DNA of 64,000 nt from Thioclava sp. GXIMD2076 (GCF_037949795.1 NZ_CP149932.1:728501-792500), one strand, 5' to 3'; positions 19,101 through 29,703 are shown, counted from the stretch's first letter. The notes: generated from the letters alone by a model not told the origin. Program-made: numbers and translations.

Positions 19101-19787
19101 TCAGGCGGCCAGACGGTAGCCACCGGATTCGGTCACCAGCAGGCGCGCATTGGTGGGATCGGGCTCGATCTTCTGGCGCAGGCGGTAGATATGGGTTTCA
19201 AGCGTATGGGTGGTGACGCCCGCATTATAGCCCCAGACCTCATGCAGCAGGATATCGCGCGGCACCACACCATCGGGGGCCCGATAGAGGAATTTGAGGA
19301 TATTGGTCTCTTTCTCGGTCAGGCGGATCTTCTTGTCCTTATCGTCGACAAGCAGCTTGAGCGAGGGTTTGAAAGTATATGGGCCGAGCTGGAAAACAGC
19401 ATCCTCCGACTGTTCATGCGTGCGAAGCTGGGCGCGCAGGCGGGCCAGAAGCACGGGGAACTTGAACGGTTTGGTGATGTAGTCATTGGCGCCCGAGTCG
19501 AGACCGAGAATTGTATCGGCGTCGGTGTCATGGCCGGTCAGCATCAGGATCGGACATTTCACGCCTTGCTTGCGCAGCTTCTTGCACAGCTCGCGGCCAT
19601 CGGTATCGGGCAGACCCACATCCAGAAGGACCAGATCATACAGTCCGGCTTTCGCCTTCTCGACCGCTTCCGCGCCGGTGCCGGCCTCGAATACATCGAA
19701 ATCCTCCGTGGCGACCAGTTGCTCGGCCAGTGCCTCGCGCAGATCGGTGTCGTCATCGACCAAAAGGATTTTCTTCAAACCTGACAT
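19101..19787 (-). CDS. OmpR-family response regulator, CenR-like
   Basis: 228 residues. The receiver domain (1-118) has the acidic pocket Asp11-Asp13, phosphoacceptor Asp56 in LLDVGLP, Thr84 and Lys106 (TKPFKFP). The C-terminal winged helix (about 130-228) reads LTEKETNILKFLYR and ends THTLETHIYRLRQKIEPDP, the OmpR recognition region. From memory it closely resembles CenR of Rhodobacter, a regulator of envelope genes; I could not check this, so no symbol is given. No histidine kinase is adjacent, as is usual for that regulator. Divergent from ribA. Confidence 0.88.
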   Translation of the reverse strand: MSGLKKILLVDDDTDLREALAEQLVATEDFDVFEAGTGAEAVEKAKAGLYDLVLLDVGLPDTDGRELCKKLRKQGVKCPILMLTGHDTDADTILGLDSGANDYITKPFKFPVLLARLRAQLRTHEQSEDAVFQLGPYTFKPSLKLLVDDKDKKIRLTEKETNILKFLYRAPDGVVPRDILLHEVWGYNAGVTTHTLETHIYRLRQKIEPDPTNARLLVTESGGYRLAA

Positions 19788-19971
19788 TCATGCCTCCGTT
19801 CCGGCGGACAGGCCCCCGAAAGGGTCGCGGCACCGCCAAGTCTCGTGTTGCTCGGGTTAGACATTGTTCCGAAGTGACAAAACGACAAGGGGGGTGAAAT
19901 CTTTCTCACGCGGACGTGTCGAAACGCCAAGATATGTTTCAATTTGTTTCAGGCTTGGCTATCAGTTCCGC

Positions 19972-21045
19972 ATGATGACCGGTTCTCTATGCCCCTCGCC
20001 TGCCGAACGACTCAACCGCGCCCGCGCCGATCTGCGTATGGGCCTGCCGGTCGTGCTTGATGACACGACGCTCGCCGCTTCGGTCGAGACGCTCGATCCG
20101 GCGCGCCTTGCGGCGATGCGGGAGCTGGGTCCACTGACGCTTGCGATCACCTCATGGCGGGCCGAGACGCTCAAGGCCCGCGTCTATGACGAGGATCTCG
20201 CCCGCGTCTGGGTGCCCGCAGATGCCGATCTGCGCTGGCTGCGTGCCATCGCCGATCCGGCGGATGATCTGGCGACCCCGATGAAAGGCCCGCTCAAAAC
20301 CCTGCGCGAAGGCGATGCACAGATTGCCCGCACGGCGATCCAGCTGGTTAAATCGGCACAGCTTCTGCCCTCGGCGCTGCTGGTCAGCGTGGCGCAAGCG
20401 CCCGACGGGCTGACGCGCCTGGAGAGCGCAGAAGCGATGGAAAACCTCGCAGCCGAGGCCCGTTTCGCGCCGGTATCCGCCGCGCGGGTGCCGATGCGGG
20501 CCTCCGAGGCAGGCCGCGTGCATGTGTTCCGCCCCGATAACGGCGCCGAGGAACATTACGCCATCGAGATCGGCTCGCCAGACCGTGCAAAGCCCGTGCT
20601 CGCGCGGCTCCATTCGGCCTGTTTCACCGGCGATGTGCTAGGCTCGCTGAAATGCGATTGCGGCCCGCAGCTCGATGCCGCCCTGCGCCAGATGGGCGAG
20701 AACGGGGCGGGTGTTCTGCTCTATCTCAATCAGGAAGGGCGCGGGATCGGGCTGGCCAACAAGATGCGCGCCTATTCGCTGCAGGATCAGGGATTCGACA
20801 CAGTCGATGCCAATCACCGCTTGGGCTTCGAGGATGACGAGCGTGATTTCCGCATCGGCGCGGCACTTCTGAAACGGCTCGGCTTCAGCAAGACCCGCCT
20901 GCTGACCAACAATCCCAAGAAGGTCGATATGCTGCAAAGCCACGGAATAGAGGTGGTCGAGCGGGTGCCGCTGAAGGTGGGCATGAGCCGCTTCAACGCC
21001 AATTATCTGGCCACCAAAGCCGCCAAATCGGGGCATATCCTGTGA
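19972..21045 (+). CDS. ribA: GTP cyclohydrolase II with degenerate N-terminal extension
   Basis: 357 residues. The C-terminal half is GTP cyclohydrolase II, the first step of riboflavin synthesis: zinc cysteines Cys217, Cys228 and Cys230 in [17 protein letters not shown], the catalytic loop [15 protein letters not shown] and the C-terminal [10 protein letters not shown]. Residues 1-165 occupy the place of a RibB (DHBP synthase) domain but lack its usual acidic motifs, so it is probably inactive; this form is common in Rhodobacterales. The start is one of two ATGs (19972, 19975). TGATG overlap with the next gene suggests coupling. Confidence 0.9.
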   Translation: MMTGSLCPSPAERLNRARADLRMGLPVVLDDTTLAASVETLDPARLAAMRELGPLTLAITSWRAETLKARVYDEDLARVWVPADADLRWLRAIADPADDLATPMKGPLKTLREGDAQIARTAIQLVKSAQLLPSALLVSVAQAPDGLTRLESAEAMENLAAEARFAPVSAARVPMRASEAGRVHVFRPDNGAEEHYAIEIGSPDRAKPVLARLHSACFTGDVLGSLKCDCGPQLDAALRQMGENGAGVLLYLNQEGRGIGLANKMRAYSLQDQGFDTVDANHRLGFEDDERDFRIGAALLKRLGFSKTRLLTNNPKKVDMLQSHGIEVVERVPLKVGMSRFNANYLATKAAKSGHIL

Positions 21046-21575
21046 TGCGCCTCACGCCTGCGGGGCTTTTGATGCGCGGGCGGACCCTGCCGGTGGAGAT
21101 CGGGCGCGGCGGGTTGTCGGTCAACAAACGCGAGGGCGATGGCGCGACCCCGATTGCCGCGCTGCAGATCATGGGCATGCGCTACCGCGCCGACCGGATG
21201 GCCGCCCCCCAGCCCTGGGCCACGCCTATAGGCCCGCGCGATCTGTGGTGTGATGCGTCAGATCATCCCGCCTATAACCAGCAGGTCCGCGCACCCTTCG
21301 GGCCTGGCCACGAGGTCCTGCGCCGTGCCGATCCGCTTTACGATATCATCCTGCTGACCAGCTGGAACTACCCGCAGGCGGAGGCGGGCAAAGGCTCGGC
21401 CATCTTCCTGCATCAGCGCCGCCGTGCGGGCTATCCCACGGCGGGATGTCTGGCGTTCCGGCGCGATCACCTGATCTGGCTGGCGCGGACTGTGCAACAG
21501 GGCGAGACACTTCTGATCCCGCCCCTTGCCTGTTATCCGCAAACTCGCACTGCAAAACAGCGCGATAAGGCCTAG
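21045..21575 (+). CDS. L,D-transpeptidase (YkuD)-like protein
   Basis: 176 residues. The short catalytic region AIFLHQRRRAGYPTAGCLAF resembles YkuD domains, in which a His, a Ser/Thr-x-Gly and the nucleophilic Cys form the active site (here TAGC, with the His upstream). YkuD enzymes make 3-3 peptidoglycan cross-links or attach lipoproteins. No signal peptide is evident, so it may be one of the cytoplasmic or non-exported relatives. The ATG overlaps the ribA stop by one base. The end overlaps the stop codon of the convergent YggS gene by 4 bases. Confidence 0.75.
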   Translation: MRLTPAGLLMRGRTLPVEIGRGGLSVNKREGDGATPIAALQIMGMRYRADRMAAPQPWATPIGPRDLWCDASDHPAYNQQVRAPFGPGHEVLRRADPLYDIILLTSWNYPQAEAGKGSAIFLHQRRRAGYPTAGCLAFRRDHLIWLARTVQQGETLLIPPLACYPQTRTAKQRDKA

Positions 21576-22228
21576 GCCTTATAGTGGCGCGCGCCAAAAA
21601 TGGCCGAGCCGACGCGCACATGGGTCGCCCCTGCGGCAATCGCCTCTTCGAAATCCGATGACATGCCCATCGACAGGCCCCACAGCCCGTTGCGGCGCGC
21701 CATCTCGGCCAGTGCATCGAAATGCGGGCGGGCGGGCTCGCCCTCGGGCGGGATACACATCAGCCCCTGCACGGGGAGGTCCATCGCGATCAGATCCTTG
21801 ATGAACCCGTCCAGATCCTCGGGCAGGATACCGGCCTTTTGCGGCTCGCGCCCCGTATTCACCTGCACGAAAAGATCGGGCGTCTGGCCACGCTCTTGCG
21901 CCAGACCGGCGAGCTTTTTCGCCAGCGACATGCGGTCCACCGAATGGATCGCCTCGAACAGCTCCACCGCCAGTTTCGCCTTGTTCGATTGCAGCGGGCC
22001 GATCATTTCCACCCGCACATCGGGATAGGCCTCGCGCCATGCCGGCCATTTGCCCTGCGCTTCCTGAACGTAATTCTCGCCAAACAGACGATGGCCCTGT
22101 TCCAGCACTGCCTCGACGCGCTCTGGCGGCTGGACCTTGGACACCGCGATCAGCTCGGCCGAGCCAAGCGCGCGGCCTGCGCGTTTCTCTGCGGTGGCGA
22201 TCCGCTCGATAATCTCTTCAAGCCCCAT
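21572..22228 (-). CDS. YggS/PROSC-family PLP homeostasis protein
   Basis: 218 residues, a fold-type III PLP-binding barrel without known enzyme activity that buffers pyridoxal phosphate. The PLP lysine lies in IAVSKVQP (about residue 31), followed by GENYVQEAQ, IGPLQSNKAK, QVNTGREPQKAG and the C-terminal SMGMSSDFEEAI...VRVGSAIFG. The start MGLEEII has AAAGGGCAAG upstream. It is transcribed away from the porin; the 3' end abuts the L,D-transpeptidase-like gene. Confidence 0.9.
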   Translation of the reverse strand: MGLEEIIERIATAEKRAGRALGSAELIAVSKVQPPERVEAVLEQGHRLFGENYVQEAQGKWPAWREAYPDVRVEMIGPLQSNKAKLAVELFEAIHSVDRMSLAKKLAGLAQERGQTPDLFVQVNTGREPQKAGILPEDLDGFIKDLIAMDLPVQGLMCIPPEGEPARPHFDALAEMARRNGLWGLSMGMSSDFEEAIAAGATHVRVGSAIFGARHYKA

Positions 22229-22302
22229 GATCTTGCCCTTTCCCGGATAGGTTCGGGGGCAAAACACCATGTGCAGCGCCAAAAGGCAAAGCCCAAATGC
22301 AA

Positions 22303-22327
22303 AAGAGCGGGCACAAGGCCCGCTCTT
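22303..22327 (-). terminator. Terminator of the porin gene
   Basis: Perfect 9-bp inverted repeat (22303-22311 with 22319-22327), 29 bases after the porin stop. On the minus strand it is followed by TTTTGC. Confidence 0.75.
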
Positions 22328-22355
22328 CCGTAGTCCGGTTCAGATCCTGAAAGGA

Positions 22356-23297
22356 TTAGAACGAGAACTTCATGCCGAGGTCGGCGATCATGTCGGTGTC
22401 TTTGAGGTCGGAGTCAGCGATACCGCCTTTAACCGACAGGCCACCGCCCAGATCGTAGGAAGCGCCAACGCCGTACCAAACAGCGTTGTCAGCTGCGGTG
22501 TCGCCTGCGAAGGTGTCGCCGTCGAGGTCGGTGTACTGAACGTAGCCGCCGAAGGTCCATGCATCCATGGTGTAGTCAGCGCCGATGCCGAAGTTGTTGT
22601 CCAGCGTCGAGTCTTGCGTACCGGTTGCGTAGAAGACTTTCACGTTGGTCGCGCCGAGAGCGGCAACCATTGCGAGGTCAACTTGGCCAGCGTCAACACC
22701 GGTGTCGCCGCCGTCGATATACTCGTAGCCTGCGCCGAAGGTGTAGTTGGTCCAGGTGTACGCACCAGCGATTGCCATCTCTTGGCCATCAACCGGAGCG
22801 GAGGGGTTGGTGCCGTCCGAGAACGATGCTGCCAGCGAGACCGGGCCGGTCGAGTAGGTGTACAGCAGTTCCGGGTTGTCGTTTTCGGTGAAGTTCGCGC
22901 TGTCGCCGGTCAGGTAACCGATGTCGTTGCCGCCGTTACCGTCGAGGTCGGTGTAGCCAACTTCGTAGAAGTCGCCGAACAGAGCTTCCGGTGCGCCAAC
23001 AACGTCACCCATTTCAACGCGGCCGAAGGCGCCCGAAACGAAGACCGAACCAGCTGCGCCTTGCGAAGCCGAACCACCCTTTTCGTCTTCTTGGTCAACG
23101 CGGAATGCGCCGCCGAAGGCCAGACCCGAGTCGGATTCGCCCGACAGGGTGAATTTCACACGAGCGCGCGAGTTGAAGTTTGCGTTGTCGCCGTCATAGA
23201 CAACACCCATACGGCCGTCGCCCGAAAGCGAAACTTCTGCTGCTGCGACGCCTGCGGACAGGACCAGAGCGGTCGTCGCGAAGAGAACCTTTTTCAT
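22356..23297 (-). CDS. Major outer-membrane porin, Rhodobacter type
   Basis: 313 residues. Signal peptide (cleavage near AAA-EV, 20), mature chain rich in Gly, Asp and aromatic residues in alternating beta-strand pattern, and a C-terminal strand ending in Phe (GMKFSF), which is the BAM recognition signal. This matches the 16-stranded trimeric porin of Rhodobacter. AGGGAAAACG stands before the ATG. The codons are strongly biased, as in a highly expressed gene. A 326-base regulatory gap lies upstream. Confidence 0.9.
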   Translation of the reverse strand: MKKVLFATTALVLSAGVAAAEVSLSGDGRMGVVYDGDNANFNSRARVKFTLSGESDSGLAFGGAFRVDQEDEKGGSASQGAAGSVFVSGAFGRVEMGDVVGAPEALFGDFYEVGYTDLDGNGGNDIGYLTGDSANFTENDNPELLYTYSTGPVSLAASFSDGTNPSAPVDGQEMAIAGAYTWTNYTFGAGYEYIDGGDTGVDAGQVDLAMVAALGATNVKVFYATGTQDSTLDNNFGIGADYTMDAWTFGGYVQYTDLDGDTFAGDTAADNAVWYGVGASYDLGGGLSVKGGIADSDLKDTDMIADLGMKFSF

Positions 23298-23623
23298 CGT
23301 TTTCCCTCATTGTCTCTAAGGTCAATCCCAACTCAGGGAAATCCGAATTGGGTATGCAGTCTTTTCGCCTCCCCCAGTCCGCATTGCAACGAAAAGCAAA
23401 GCCCCGTGAGCACAGGCACATTTTCGTGGTGCACTCTTGCCACACCCCGTTTGCGAGCCATCGGGCGGATCCCCGCCGCGGGACCGCCGCCAGATGACAA
23501 ATGATTGCGGGGAAATGCCTTGTCCGCCCATGACCCATAAGATAAGGACAAAATCATTGGACGATACTAGATCCTGCACATGTATATAGAGTGCGTGGCA
23601 GGCGATCAGGGGGCAGCGTTTTG
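23298..23623. other. Divergent intergenic region between porin and DUF3576 gene
   Basis: 326 bases with no supported gene. It must hold the porin promoter (minus strand) and the promoter of the lipoprotein gene at 23624. I could not assign -35/-10 boxes with confidence. AT-rich stretches occur at 23531-23590. OmpR-type binding sites would be expected but I see no clear repeat. Confidence 0.5.
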
Positions 23624-24160
23624 ATGACGATCCAAAAGACCATCCGTATGACGGCACTCGGCGGCCTTATCCTGTCTCTGGCGGCTTGCGGCCAAGGCAT
23701 TGCATGGAATCAGAAAAACGCGCCCGAAGGTGGCTATCGCGATGTAGCCTCGGAATCGCATATCAGTGGTGATGTCGGAACCGAAGTGCGCACCGACCCC
23801 GCAGATCGTGGTGCCCGTTCGACCCTGTTCGATCTGTTCAAGAACAATGACGACCCGAATGTGACCGTCGAGGTCAATAAATACATCTGGCAAGCCAGCC
23901 TCGAAGTGCTCGACTTCCTGCCGATCCAGTCGGTCGATCCCTTCACCGGCGTGATCGTGACGGGCTATGGCACCCCTCCGGGTGGTGGGCGCGCTTACCG
24001 CGCCACGATCCATGTGACCGATCCGGCTCTCGATGCGCGCTCGCTGAAAGTCTCGCTGGAAAGCCGCGGCGGCGCGGTCTCGGCGCAAACGGTGCAGGCG
24101 GTCGAGGATGCGATCCTGACCCGTGCCCGCCAGATCCGTGTGGCCGATTCGAAGCTGTAA
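23624..24160 (+). CDS. DUF3576-type lipoprotein
   Basis: 178 residues. Lipoprotein signal with lipobox LSLAAC, then a conserved part with NKYIWQASLEVLDFLPIQSV, DPFTGVIVTGY and a C-terminal VEDAILTRARQIRV, typical of DUF3576. The function is not known; the lipid anchor places it on an envelope membrane. The start ATG at 23624 has GGGGG about 10 bases upstream. It precedes leuS-lptE, and a terminator lies between. Confidence 0.78.
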   Translation: MTIQKTIRMTALGGLILSLAACGQGIAWNQKNAPEGGYRDVASESHISGDVGTEVRTDPADRGARSTLFDLFKNNDDPNVTVEVNKYIWQASLEVLDFLPIQSVDPFTGVIVTGYGTPPGGGRAYRATIHVTDPALDARSLKVSLESRGGAVSAQTVQAVEDAILTRARQIRVADSKL

Positions 24161-24180
24161 AGCTTCCCGACATCCCCGAC

Positions 24181-24208
24181 AGACGCCCGGCCACAGTGTC
24201 GGGCGTTT
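24181..24208 (+). terminator. Hairpin terminator after the DUF3576 gene
   Basis: ACGCCCG (24183-24189) pairs with CGGGCGT (24200-24206) and is followed by TTTTGC. Confidence 0.7.
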
Positions 24209-24310
24209 TGCATTGCAGCCATGCTTTCTCCCCAAGCTGTCTGGACCTTGGCCCTGTGGACAGTGTAGCAAGCACCCAAAGACAGTTATTCGCAGCTCAA
24301 GGGGCGAGAC

Positions 24311-26866
24311 ATGGCGCAATACGCACCGGGCCAATCCGAACAGAAATGGCAAGACGCATGGGCGGAGGCCGGTGTGTTCACCGCCAAGCCGGATGCCGAT
24401 AAAGAGAAATACTATGTGCTCGAGATGTTCCCCTATCCGTCGGGGCGCATCCATATGGGCCATGTGCGCAACTACACCATGGGGGATGTGGTTGCCCGCT
24501 ACAAGATGAGCTGCGGTCTGGCCGTGCTGCACCCGATGGGCTGGGATGCCTTCGGGATGCCCGCCGAGAATGCGGCGATGGCTTCGGGCGGTCACCCCAA
24601 GGACTGGACCTATGCCAATATCGAGACGATGAAGGGCCAGCTGCGCCCCTTGGGCTTCTCGCTTGACTGGACGCGCGAATTTGCGACCTGCGACCCCGAA
24701 TATTACGGCCAGCAGCAAGCGATGTTCCTTGATATGCTCGAAAAGGGTCTGGTTTACCGCAAGAACGCCATCGTGAACTGGGATCCGGTCGATATGACGG
24801 TTCTGGCCAACGAGCAGGTGATCGACGGCAAGGGCTGGCGCTCGGGCGCAGATGTCGAGCGTAAGGAACTGACGCAATGGTTCTTCAAGATCTCCGATAT
24901 GGCCGGCGATCTCCTGGACAGCCTCGATAATCTGAAGGACTGGCCCGAGAAGGTGCGCCTGATGCAGGCCAACTGGATCGGCAAGTCGCAGGGTCTGGAA
25001 TTCGGCTTCGAGACGCTGAACGCGCCTGCGGGTTTTGAAACCATCGAGTGCTATACCACCCGCCCCGATACGCTGATGGGTGCGGGCTTTGTGGGGATCT
25101 CGCCCGATCACCCGCTGGCGAAAGAGCTGGAGAAGGGCAACCCCGAATTTGCCGCTTTCCTCGCCGAGTGCCGCAAGGGCGGCACCACCGAAGAAGCGAT
25201 CGAGACCGCCGAGAAGCTGGGCCGCGATACCGGCATCCGCGTGAAGCACCCGCTCGACCCCAATTGGGAACTGCCGGTCTGGGTCGCCAACTTCATCCTG
25301 ATGGATTATGGCACCGGCGCGATCTTCGGCTGCCCTGCCCATGACGAGCGCGATTTCGAGTTTGCCACCAAATACAGCTTGCCAATCACGCCGGTCTTCG
25401 CAGCCGAGGGCGCGGAAGAGACGGCGCTGACCGAGGCCTTCGTGCCCGCCAAGACCGAGAAGGTCCGCTACATCCGCGGTTTCGCGGGCGCCGAAGTCCA
25501 GACTGGTGAAGAAGCTGTGGCGGCTGCCATCAAGGTCGCCGAAGACAAGGGCTTCGGCAAAGGCGTGACCAAGTTCCGCCTCCGCGACTGGGGCCTGTCG
25601 CGCCAGCGCTATTGGGGCTGCCCGATTCCGGTTGTCCATTGCCCGACTTGCGGCGTGGTTCCCGAATCGAAGGCCAACCTGCCCGTCCGCCTGCCCGATG
25701 ACGTCACTTTTGATGTGCCCGGCAACCCGCTGGACCGTCACCCGACATGGCGCGATTGCGCCTGCCCGAAATGTGGCACGGCGGCCAAGCGCGAGACCGA
25801 CACGATGGACACCTTCGTGGACAGCTCGTGGTATTACTCGCGCTTCACTTGCGCGAGCGCCGATACGCCCACCACCGACGAGACCAAATACTGGATGAAT
25901 GTCGACCAGTATATCGGCGGCATCGAGCATGCGATCCTGCACCTGCTCTATTCGCGCTTCTTCGCCCGTGCGATGAACGAGACGGGCCACCTGCCCGACA
26001 GCGCCCGCGAGCCCTTCAACGCGCTGTTCACCCAAGGCATGGTGACGCATGCGATCTTCAAGACCACCGGTGCCGATGGACGCCCTGTCTATCACTATCC
26101 CGAACAGGTCGAGGAGCGTGAAGATGGCACCTATGTGAAGGCCACCGGCGAAAAGGTCACCGTGGTGCCCTCGGCCAAGATGTCGAAATCTAAGAACAAT
26201 GTCGTGGACCCGATGAATATCATCCGCGATTTCGGCGCCGATACCGCGCGCTGGTTCGTCATGTCCGACAGCCCGCCCGAGCGTGATGTCGAATGGACGG
26301 CTGCGGGTGCGGAAGCGGCCTCGAAGTTCCTGGCCCGTGTCTGGCGCATCGCCAATGACATTGCCGAAGGGGTTGATGGTGACGCGAAAGCCGACGAGGA
26401 TCTGCTGCGCGCGACCCATAAGGCCATCGACGAGATCACGAAATCCATTGAGGGCTTCGCCTTCAACAAGGCCATCGCGAAACTCTACGAACAGGCCAAT
26501 ACCCTGTCGAAGACGAACGCCTCCAACGCCGCGCGCCGTGAGGCGATGAAGCTGACCGCCCAGCTGATGTCGCCGATGGTGCCCCACTTGGCCGAGGATA
26601 TCTGGGCGCTGATGGGCGGCGAGGGCTTCGTTGTCAAAGCCGCATGGCCCAAGGCCGATCCGGCACTGGTGGTGGATGACAATGTCACCCTGCCGATCCA
26701 GATCAATGGCAAACGCCGCTCGGAACTGAGCGTGCCGAAGGATATGCCCAAAGACGAGGTTGAAAAACTGGTTCTGGCAGACGAGCATGTGCAAAAGGCG
26801 CTGGCCGGTGGTCAGCCCAAGAAACTGATCGTTGTTCCGGGGCGTATCGTCAATGTGGTCATCTAA
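24311..26866 (+). CDS. leuS: Leucyl-tRNA synthetase
   Basis: 851 residues, normal for bacterial LeuRS. The class I signatures are [11 protein letters not shown] (41-51) and KMSKS (623-627); an editing CP1 domain (about 220-420) lies between, and the anticodon-binding and C-terminal domains follow. Charges tRNA-Leu in the cytoplasm. Its 3' end overlaps the lptE start by 14 bases, so leuS-lptE-holA are probably coupled. Confidence 0.97.
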   Translation: MAQYAPGQSEQKWQDAWAEAGVFTAKPDADKEKYYVLEMFPYPSGRIHMGHVRNYTMGDVVARYKMSCGLAVLHPMGWDAFGMPAENAAMASGGHPKDWTYANIETMKGQLRPLGFSLDWTREFATCDPEYYGQQQAMFLDMLEKGLVYRKNAIVNWDPVDMTVLANEQVIDGKGWRSGADVERKELTQWFFKISDMAGDLLDSLDNLKDWPEKVRLMQANWIGKSQGLEFGFETLNAPAGFETIECYTTRPDTLMGAGFVGISPDHPLAKELEKGNPEFAAFLAECRKGGTTEEAIETAEKLGRDTGIRVKHPLDPNWELPVWVANFILMDYGTGAIFGCPAHDERDFEFATKYSLPITPVFAAEGAEETALTEAFVPAKTEKVRYIRGFAGAEVQTGEEAVAAAIKVAEDKGFGKGVTKFRLRDWGLSRQRYWGCPIPVVHCPTCGVVPESKANLPVRLPDDVTFDVPGNPLDRHPTWRDCACPKCGTAAKRETDTMDTFVDSSWYYSRFTCASADTPTTDETKYWMNVDQYIGGIEHAILHLLYSRFFARAMNETGHLPDSAREPFNALFTQGMVTHAIFKTTGADGRPVYHYPEQVEEREDGTYVKATGEKVTVVPSAKMSKSKNNVVDPMNIIRDFGADTARWFVMSDSPPERDVEWTAAGAEAASKFLARVWRIANDIAEGVDGDAKADEDLLRATHKAIDEITKSIEGFAFNKAIAKLYEQANTLSKTNASNAARREAMKLTAQLMSPMVPHLAEDIWALMGGEGFVVKAAWPKADPALVVDDNVTLPIQINGKRRSELSVPKDMPKDEVEKLVLADEHVQKALAGGQPKKLIVVPGRIVNVVI

Positions 26867-27350
26867 CCGCCGAACCTTCCTGCTGGGGGCGCTTGCCGCC
26901 CCCGCACTCGCCGCTTGCGGTTTTACCCCCGCCTATGGGCCCAAGGGCGGCGGGGCCAAGCTGTTGTCCGGCGTCGAGGTGGATGCCCCGCAAACGACGG
27001 ATGATTTCGCCTATGTCCGGCGCATCTCGGAGCGGCTCAATCCCGCCACCTCCCCGCGCTACCGGCTGTCCTACACCATCACGACCGATGTGATGGATCA
27101 GGCGATCAGCCGCGATGACGTCACCAACCGCTATTCGCTCAACGGCACGGCCACCTACCGGCTCTACGACACTGCCAGCAATGCGGTGCTGCTGACGGGC
27201 CGCGTGGCCTCCTTCACCAGCTGGTCGGCCACCGGCACGATCGTGGCCACCCAGACCGCCGAGCGCGATGCCCATAAACGGCTGATGACCATTCTGGCCG
27301 ACCAGACCGTGACACGCCTTCTGGCACAGGCCGGATCGCTTCCCGAATAG
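26853..27350 (+). CDS. lptE: LPS-assembly lipoprotein LptE
   Basis: 165 residues. The N-terminus has [17 protein letters not shown], a lipoprotein signal with lipobox [13 protein letters not shown] after the Cys is the LptE hallmark. LptE plugs the LptD barrel and helps insert LPS into the outer leaflet. The ATG at 26853 overlaps the end of leuS. The order leuS-lptE-holA is conserved in many proteobacteria and supports the call. Confidence 0.88.
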   Translation: MWSSNRRTFLLGALAAPALAACGFTPAYGPKGGGAKLLSGVEVDAPQTTDDFAYVRRISERLNPATSPRYRLSYTITTDVMDQAISRDDVTNRYSLNGTATYRLYDTASNAVLLTGRVASFTSWSATGTIVATQTAERDAHKRLMTILADQTVTRLLAQAGSLPE

Positions 27351-27380
27351 GCCTCTGACAAGGCTGATAGAGAGACCGGC

Positions 27381-28403
27381 ATGAAACTCACCGGCATTGC
27401 CGCCACGCGCTATTTTGCCAAGCCCGACCCCGACCGTATGGGGCTCCTGATTTTCGGGGCCGATGCGATGCGGGTGGCCCTGCGGCGGCAGGAGGTGATC
27501 AAGGCGCTCCTTGGCCCCACGGCCGAGGAGGAGATGCGGCTTACGCGGATCGAGGCCTCCGAGCTGCGCCGTGATGGTGCGATGCTGGCAGATGCGGTGA
27601 AGGCCGTGGGCTTTTTCCCGGGCCCGCGCGCGGTCTTTGTCGAGCAGGCGACCGACGGGCTGGCCGATACCATCGCGGGGGCGGTAAAGGACTGGCATGG
27701 CGGCGATGCGCAGATCATCGTCACCGCCGGCTCGCTCACCGCCAAATCCAAGCTGCGCAAGGTTTTCGAGACCCACCAGAACGCCTATGCCATCGGCATC
27801 TATGATGACCCGCCCTCGCGCGAGGAAATCGAGGATATTCTCAAACGCGCGGGCATCGCCCAGATGACGCCCGAGGCGACAACCGATCTGCACAATCTCG
27901 CCCGTGCCCTCGATCCGGGGGATTTCCGGCAAACGGTGGACAAGCTCGCGCTCTATATGCATGGCGAGAACACGCCGGTGACGCCCGCCGATATCCATGC
28001 CTGTGCGCCCGCCACGATCGAGGCAGGCACCGATGATCTGCTCAATATCGTGGCAGAAGGCCGTGCCAACGAGCTCGGGCCGATGATGACCCGTCTCACC
28101 GGTCAGGGCATCCAGCCGGTGGCGCTCGCCATCCAGGCGCTACGCCATTTCCGCGCGCTCCATGCCGCGGCCTCCGATCCGGGTGGTCCGGGAGCAGGTA
28201 TCGCCAAGATGCGCCCGCCGATTTTCGGCCCGCGCCGCGACCGGATGCAGAGACAGGCGCAAAGCTGGGGCATGTTCCGCCTCGAGGAGGCCCTCCAGAT
28301 CCTGATCGAGACCGACCTCACGCTTCGCTCGGCCTCGCGCGCGCCGCAGATGGCACTGATCGAACGCGCCTTCCTGCGGCTCTCGATGATGGCCAGACGA
28401 TGA
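27381..28403 (+). CDS. holA: DNA polymerase III subunit delta
   Basis: 340 residues. Delta opens the beta clamp as part of the clamp loader. Features: an N-terminal AAA-like domain with the block LLIFGADAMRVALRRQ, the central ITAGSLTAKSKLRKVFE and a C-terminal collar domain (about 215-340). Like other delta subunits it lacks Walker motifs. It follows lptE by 30 bases, with ATGA overlap into the next gene. Confidence 0.85.
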   Translation: MKLTGIAATRYFAKPDPDRMGLLIFGADAMRVALRRQEVIKALLGPTAEEEMRLTRIEASELRRDGAMLADAVKAVGFFPGPRAVFVEQATDGLADTIAGAVKDWHGGDAQIIVTAGSLTAKSKLRKVFETHQNAYAIGIYDDPPSREEIEDILKRAGIAQMTPEATTDLHNLARALDPGDFRQTVDKLALYMHGENTPVTPADIHACAPATIEAGTDDLLNIVAEGRANELGPMMTRLTGQGIQPVALAIQALRHFRALHAAASDPGGPGAGIAKMRPPIFGPRRDRMQRQAQSWGMFRLEEALQILIETDLTLRSASRAPQMALIERAFLRLSMMARR

Positions 28404-29575
28404 CCGCGCTCGTGATCGGCGCAGGCCCCGCAGGGCTGATGGCCGCCGAACAGATCGCCCGTGCGGGCCATAAGGTCATTCTGGCCGATGCCATGCCCAC
28501 ACCTGCGCGCAAATTCCTGATGGCGGGAAAATCGGGGCTGAACCTCACCAAGGACGAACCGCCCGAGGCCCTTGCCGCGCAGTATCCCGAAACGTGGATC
28601 CACCCTTATGTGACCGCTTTCGGAAGCGCCCAGATGCAGGACTTCGCCCGCGATCTGGGTATCGATATCTTCACCGGCTCGAGCGGCCGCGTTTTCCCGA
28701 CCGGCATGAAAGCCTCGCCCTTCCTGCGCGCATGGCTCTCCCGCCTCGACGCGCTCGGCGTCCAGCGCCACACCCGCTGGCACTGGACCGGATGGGATGG
28801 CCGCGCCTTCCTCTTCGACACGCCCGAAGGGCCGCAGCCCGTTGACGCCAAGGTCTGCGTGCTCGCTCTGGGCGGTGCCTCCTGGCCCCGCCTTGGCTCC
28901 ACCGGTCATTGGGCGGGCCTGCTTGCGATCAAGGGCATAGACCTCGCCCCCTTCCGCCCTGCCAATATGGGCTTCCATGTTGCATGGTCACCCCATATGC
29001 AGCCCCATTTCGGCAAGCCGCTCAAATCCATTGCCTTTCTGGTCGGAGCGCAGAGCCTGCGCGCGGAATGTATCCTCTCCGCCCGTGGCTTCGAGGGCGG
29101 CGGGATCTACGAGATCTCGTCCAAACTGCGCAACGGCTACCCGCTCGCTCTCGACCTCCTGCCCGATACCGACATCGCCACGCTGACAGACCGCCTCGCC
29201 CGTCCCCGCGGCAAGGAGAGCCTCTCGAACCATCTGCGCAAAGCGACAAGGCTCGATCCCGTGAAACTGGCACTGCTCAACGAATGGGCCCGCCCGCTGC
29301 CACAGGACCCCGAAGCCCTCGCGGCGCTGCTGAAACATCTCCCCGTGCCCCTGGGCGCCCCTTTCCCGATCGAGGAAGCCATCTCCACCGCAGGCGGCAT
29401 CAGCGCCCGCGCCCTGACCTCCGATCTCGAACTCCGCGCCCTGCCGGGTATTTTCGCGGCGGGCGAGATGCTCGACTGGGAGGCCCCCACGGGTGGCTAT
29501 CTGCTGACCGCCTGCTTTGCCACGGGCTTCGCGGCAGGACGGGCCGCCGCAGAGCGCCTCTCTTCCAGCGTCTAG
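28400..29575 (+). CDS. TIGR03862-type FAD-dependent flavoprotein
   Basis: 391 residues. The N-terminal dinucleotide fold shows GAGPAGLMAAEQIA; the middle has KFLMAGKSGLNLT and ALGGASWPRLGSTG, and the end has STAGGISARAL and PTGGYLLTACFATG, as in the BaiN/HI0933-like flavoproteins of the TIGR03862 group. The reaction is unknown for this branch; relatives reduce steroid or other enoyl substrates. ATGA overlap with holA shows coupling. Confidence 0.85.
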   Translation: MTALVIGAGPAGLMAAEQIARAGHKVILADAMPTPARKFLMAGKSGLNLTKDEPPEALAAQYPETWIHPYVTAFGSAQMQDFARDLGIDIFTGSSGRVFPTGMKASPFLRAWLSRLDALGVQRHTRWHWTGWDGRAFLFDTPEGPQPVDAKVCVLALGGASWPRLGSTGHWAGLLAIKGIDLAPFRPANMGFHVAWSPHMQPHFGKPLKSIAFLVGAQSLRAECILSARGFEGGGIYEISSKLRNGYPLALDLLPDTDIATLTDRLARPRGKESLSNHLRKATRLDPVKLALLNEWARPLPQDPEALAALLKHLPVPLGAPFPIEEAISTAGGISARALTSDLELRALPGIFAAGEMLDWEAPTGGYLLTACFATGFAAGRAAAERLSSSV

Positions 29576-29592
29576 AAATATCCCGGGGTGAA

Positions 29593-29625
29593 TGGCCCGG
29601 AACGGGCCAGAGGGGCAGCGCCCCT
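29593..29625 (+). terminator. Tandem hairpins ending the leuS-holA transcript
   Basis: A 7-bp hairpin (29593-29599 with 29603-29609) is followed directly by a second (29611-29616 with 29620-29625) and TTTCG, 18 bases after the flavoprotein stop. Confidence 0.6.
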
Positions 29626-29703
29626 TTCGATTGTATCCATCACAAGCCGCCGCTTGACGCGATCATGCGATCTGCCAAACCTGTCCGCAAGACAGGAGCC
29701 ACC

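Noticed and set aside
19075..23320. 13-base identity CCTTAGAGACAAT near 19075 and (minus strand) before the porin start
   Set aside because: In a 64-kb window, 13-base matches are expected by chance many times; no further similarity flanks it.
23606..26794. Very long antisense frame (over 1000 residues) opposite leuS
   Set aside because: It is a shadow of the GC-rich codons of leuS and DUF3576; composition is His/Arg/Gly-rich without any motif, and leuS is certain.
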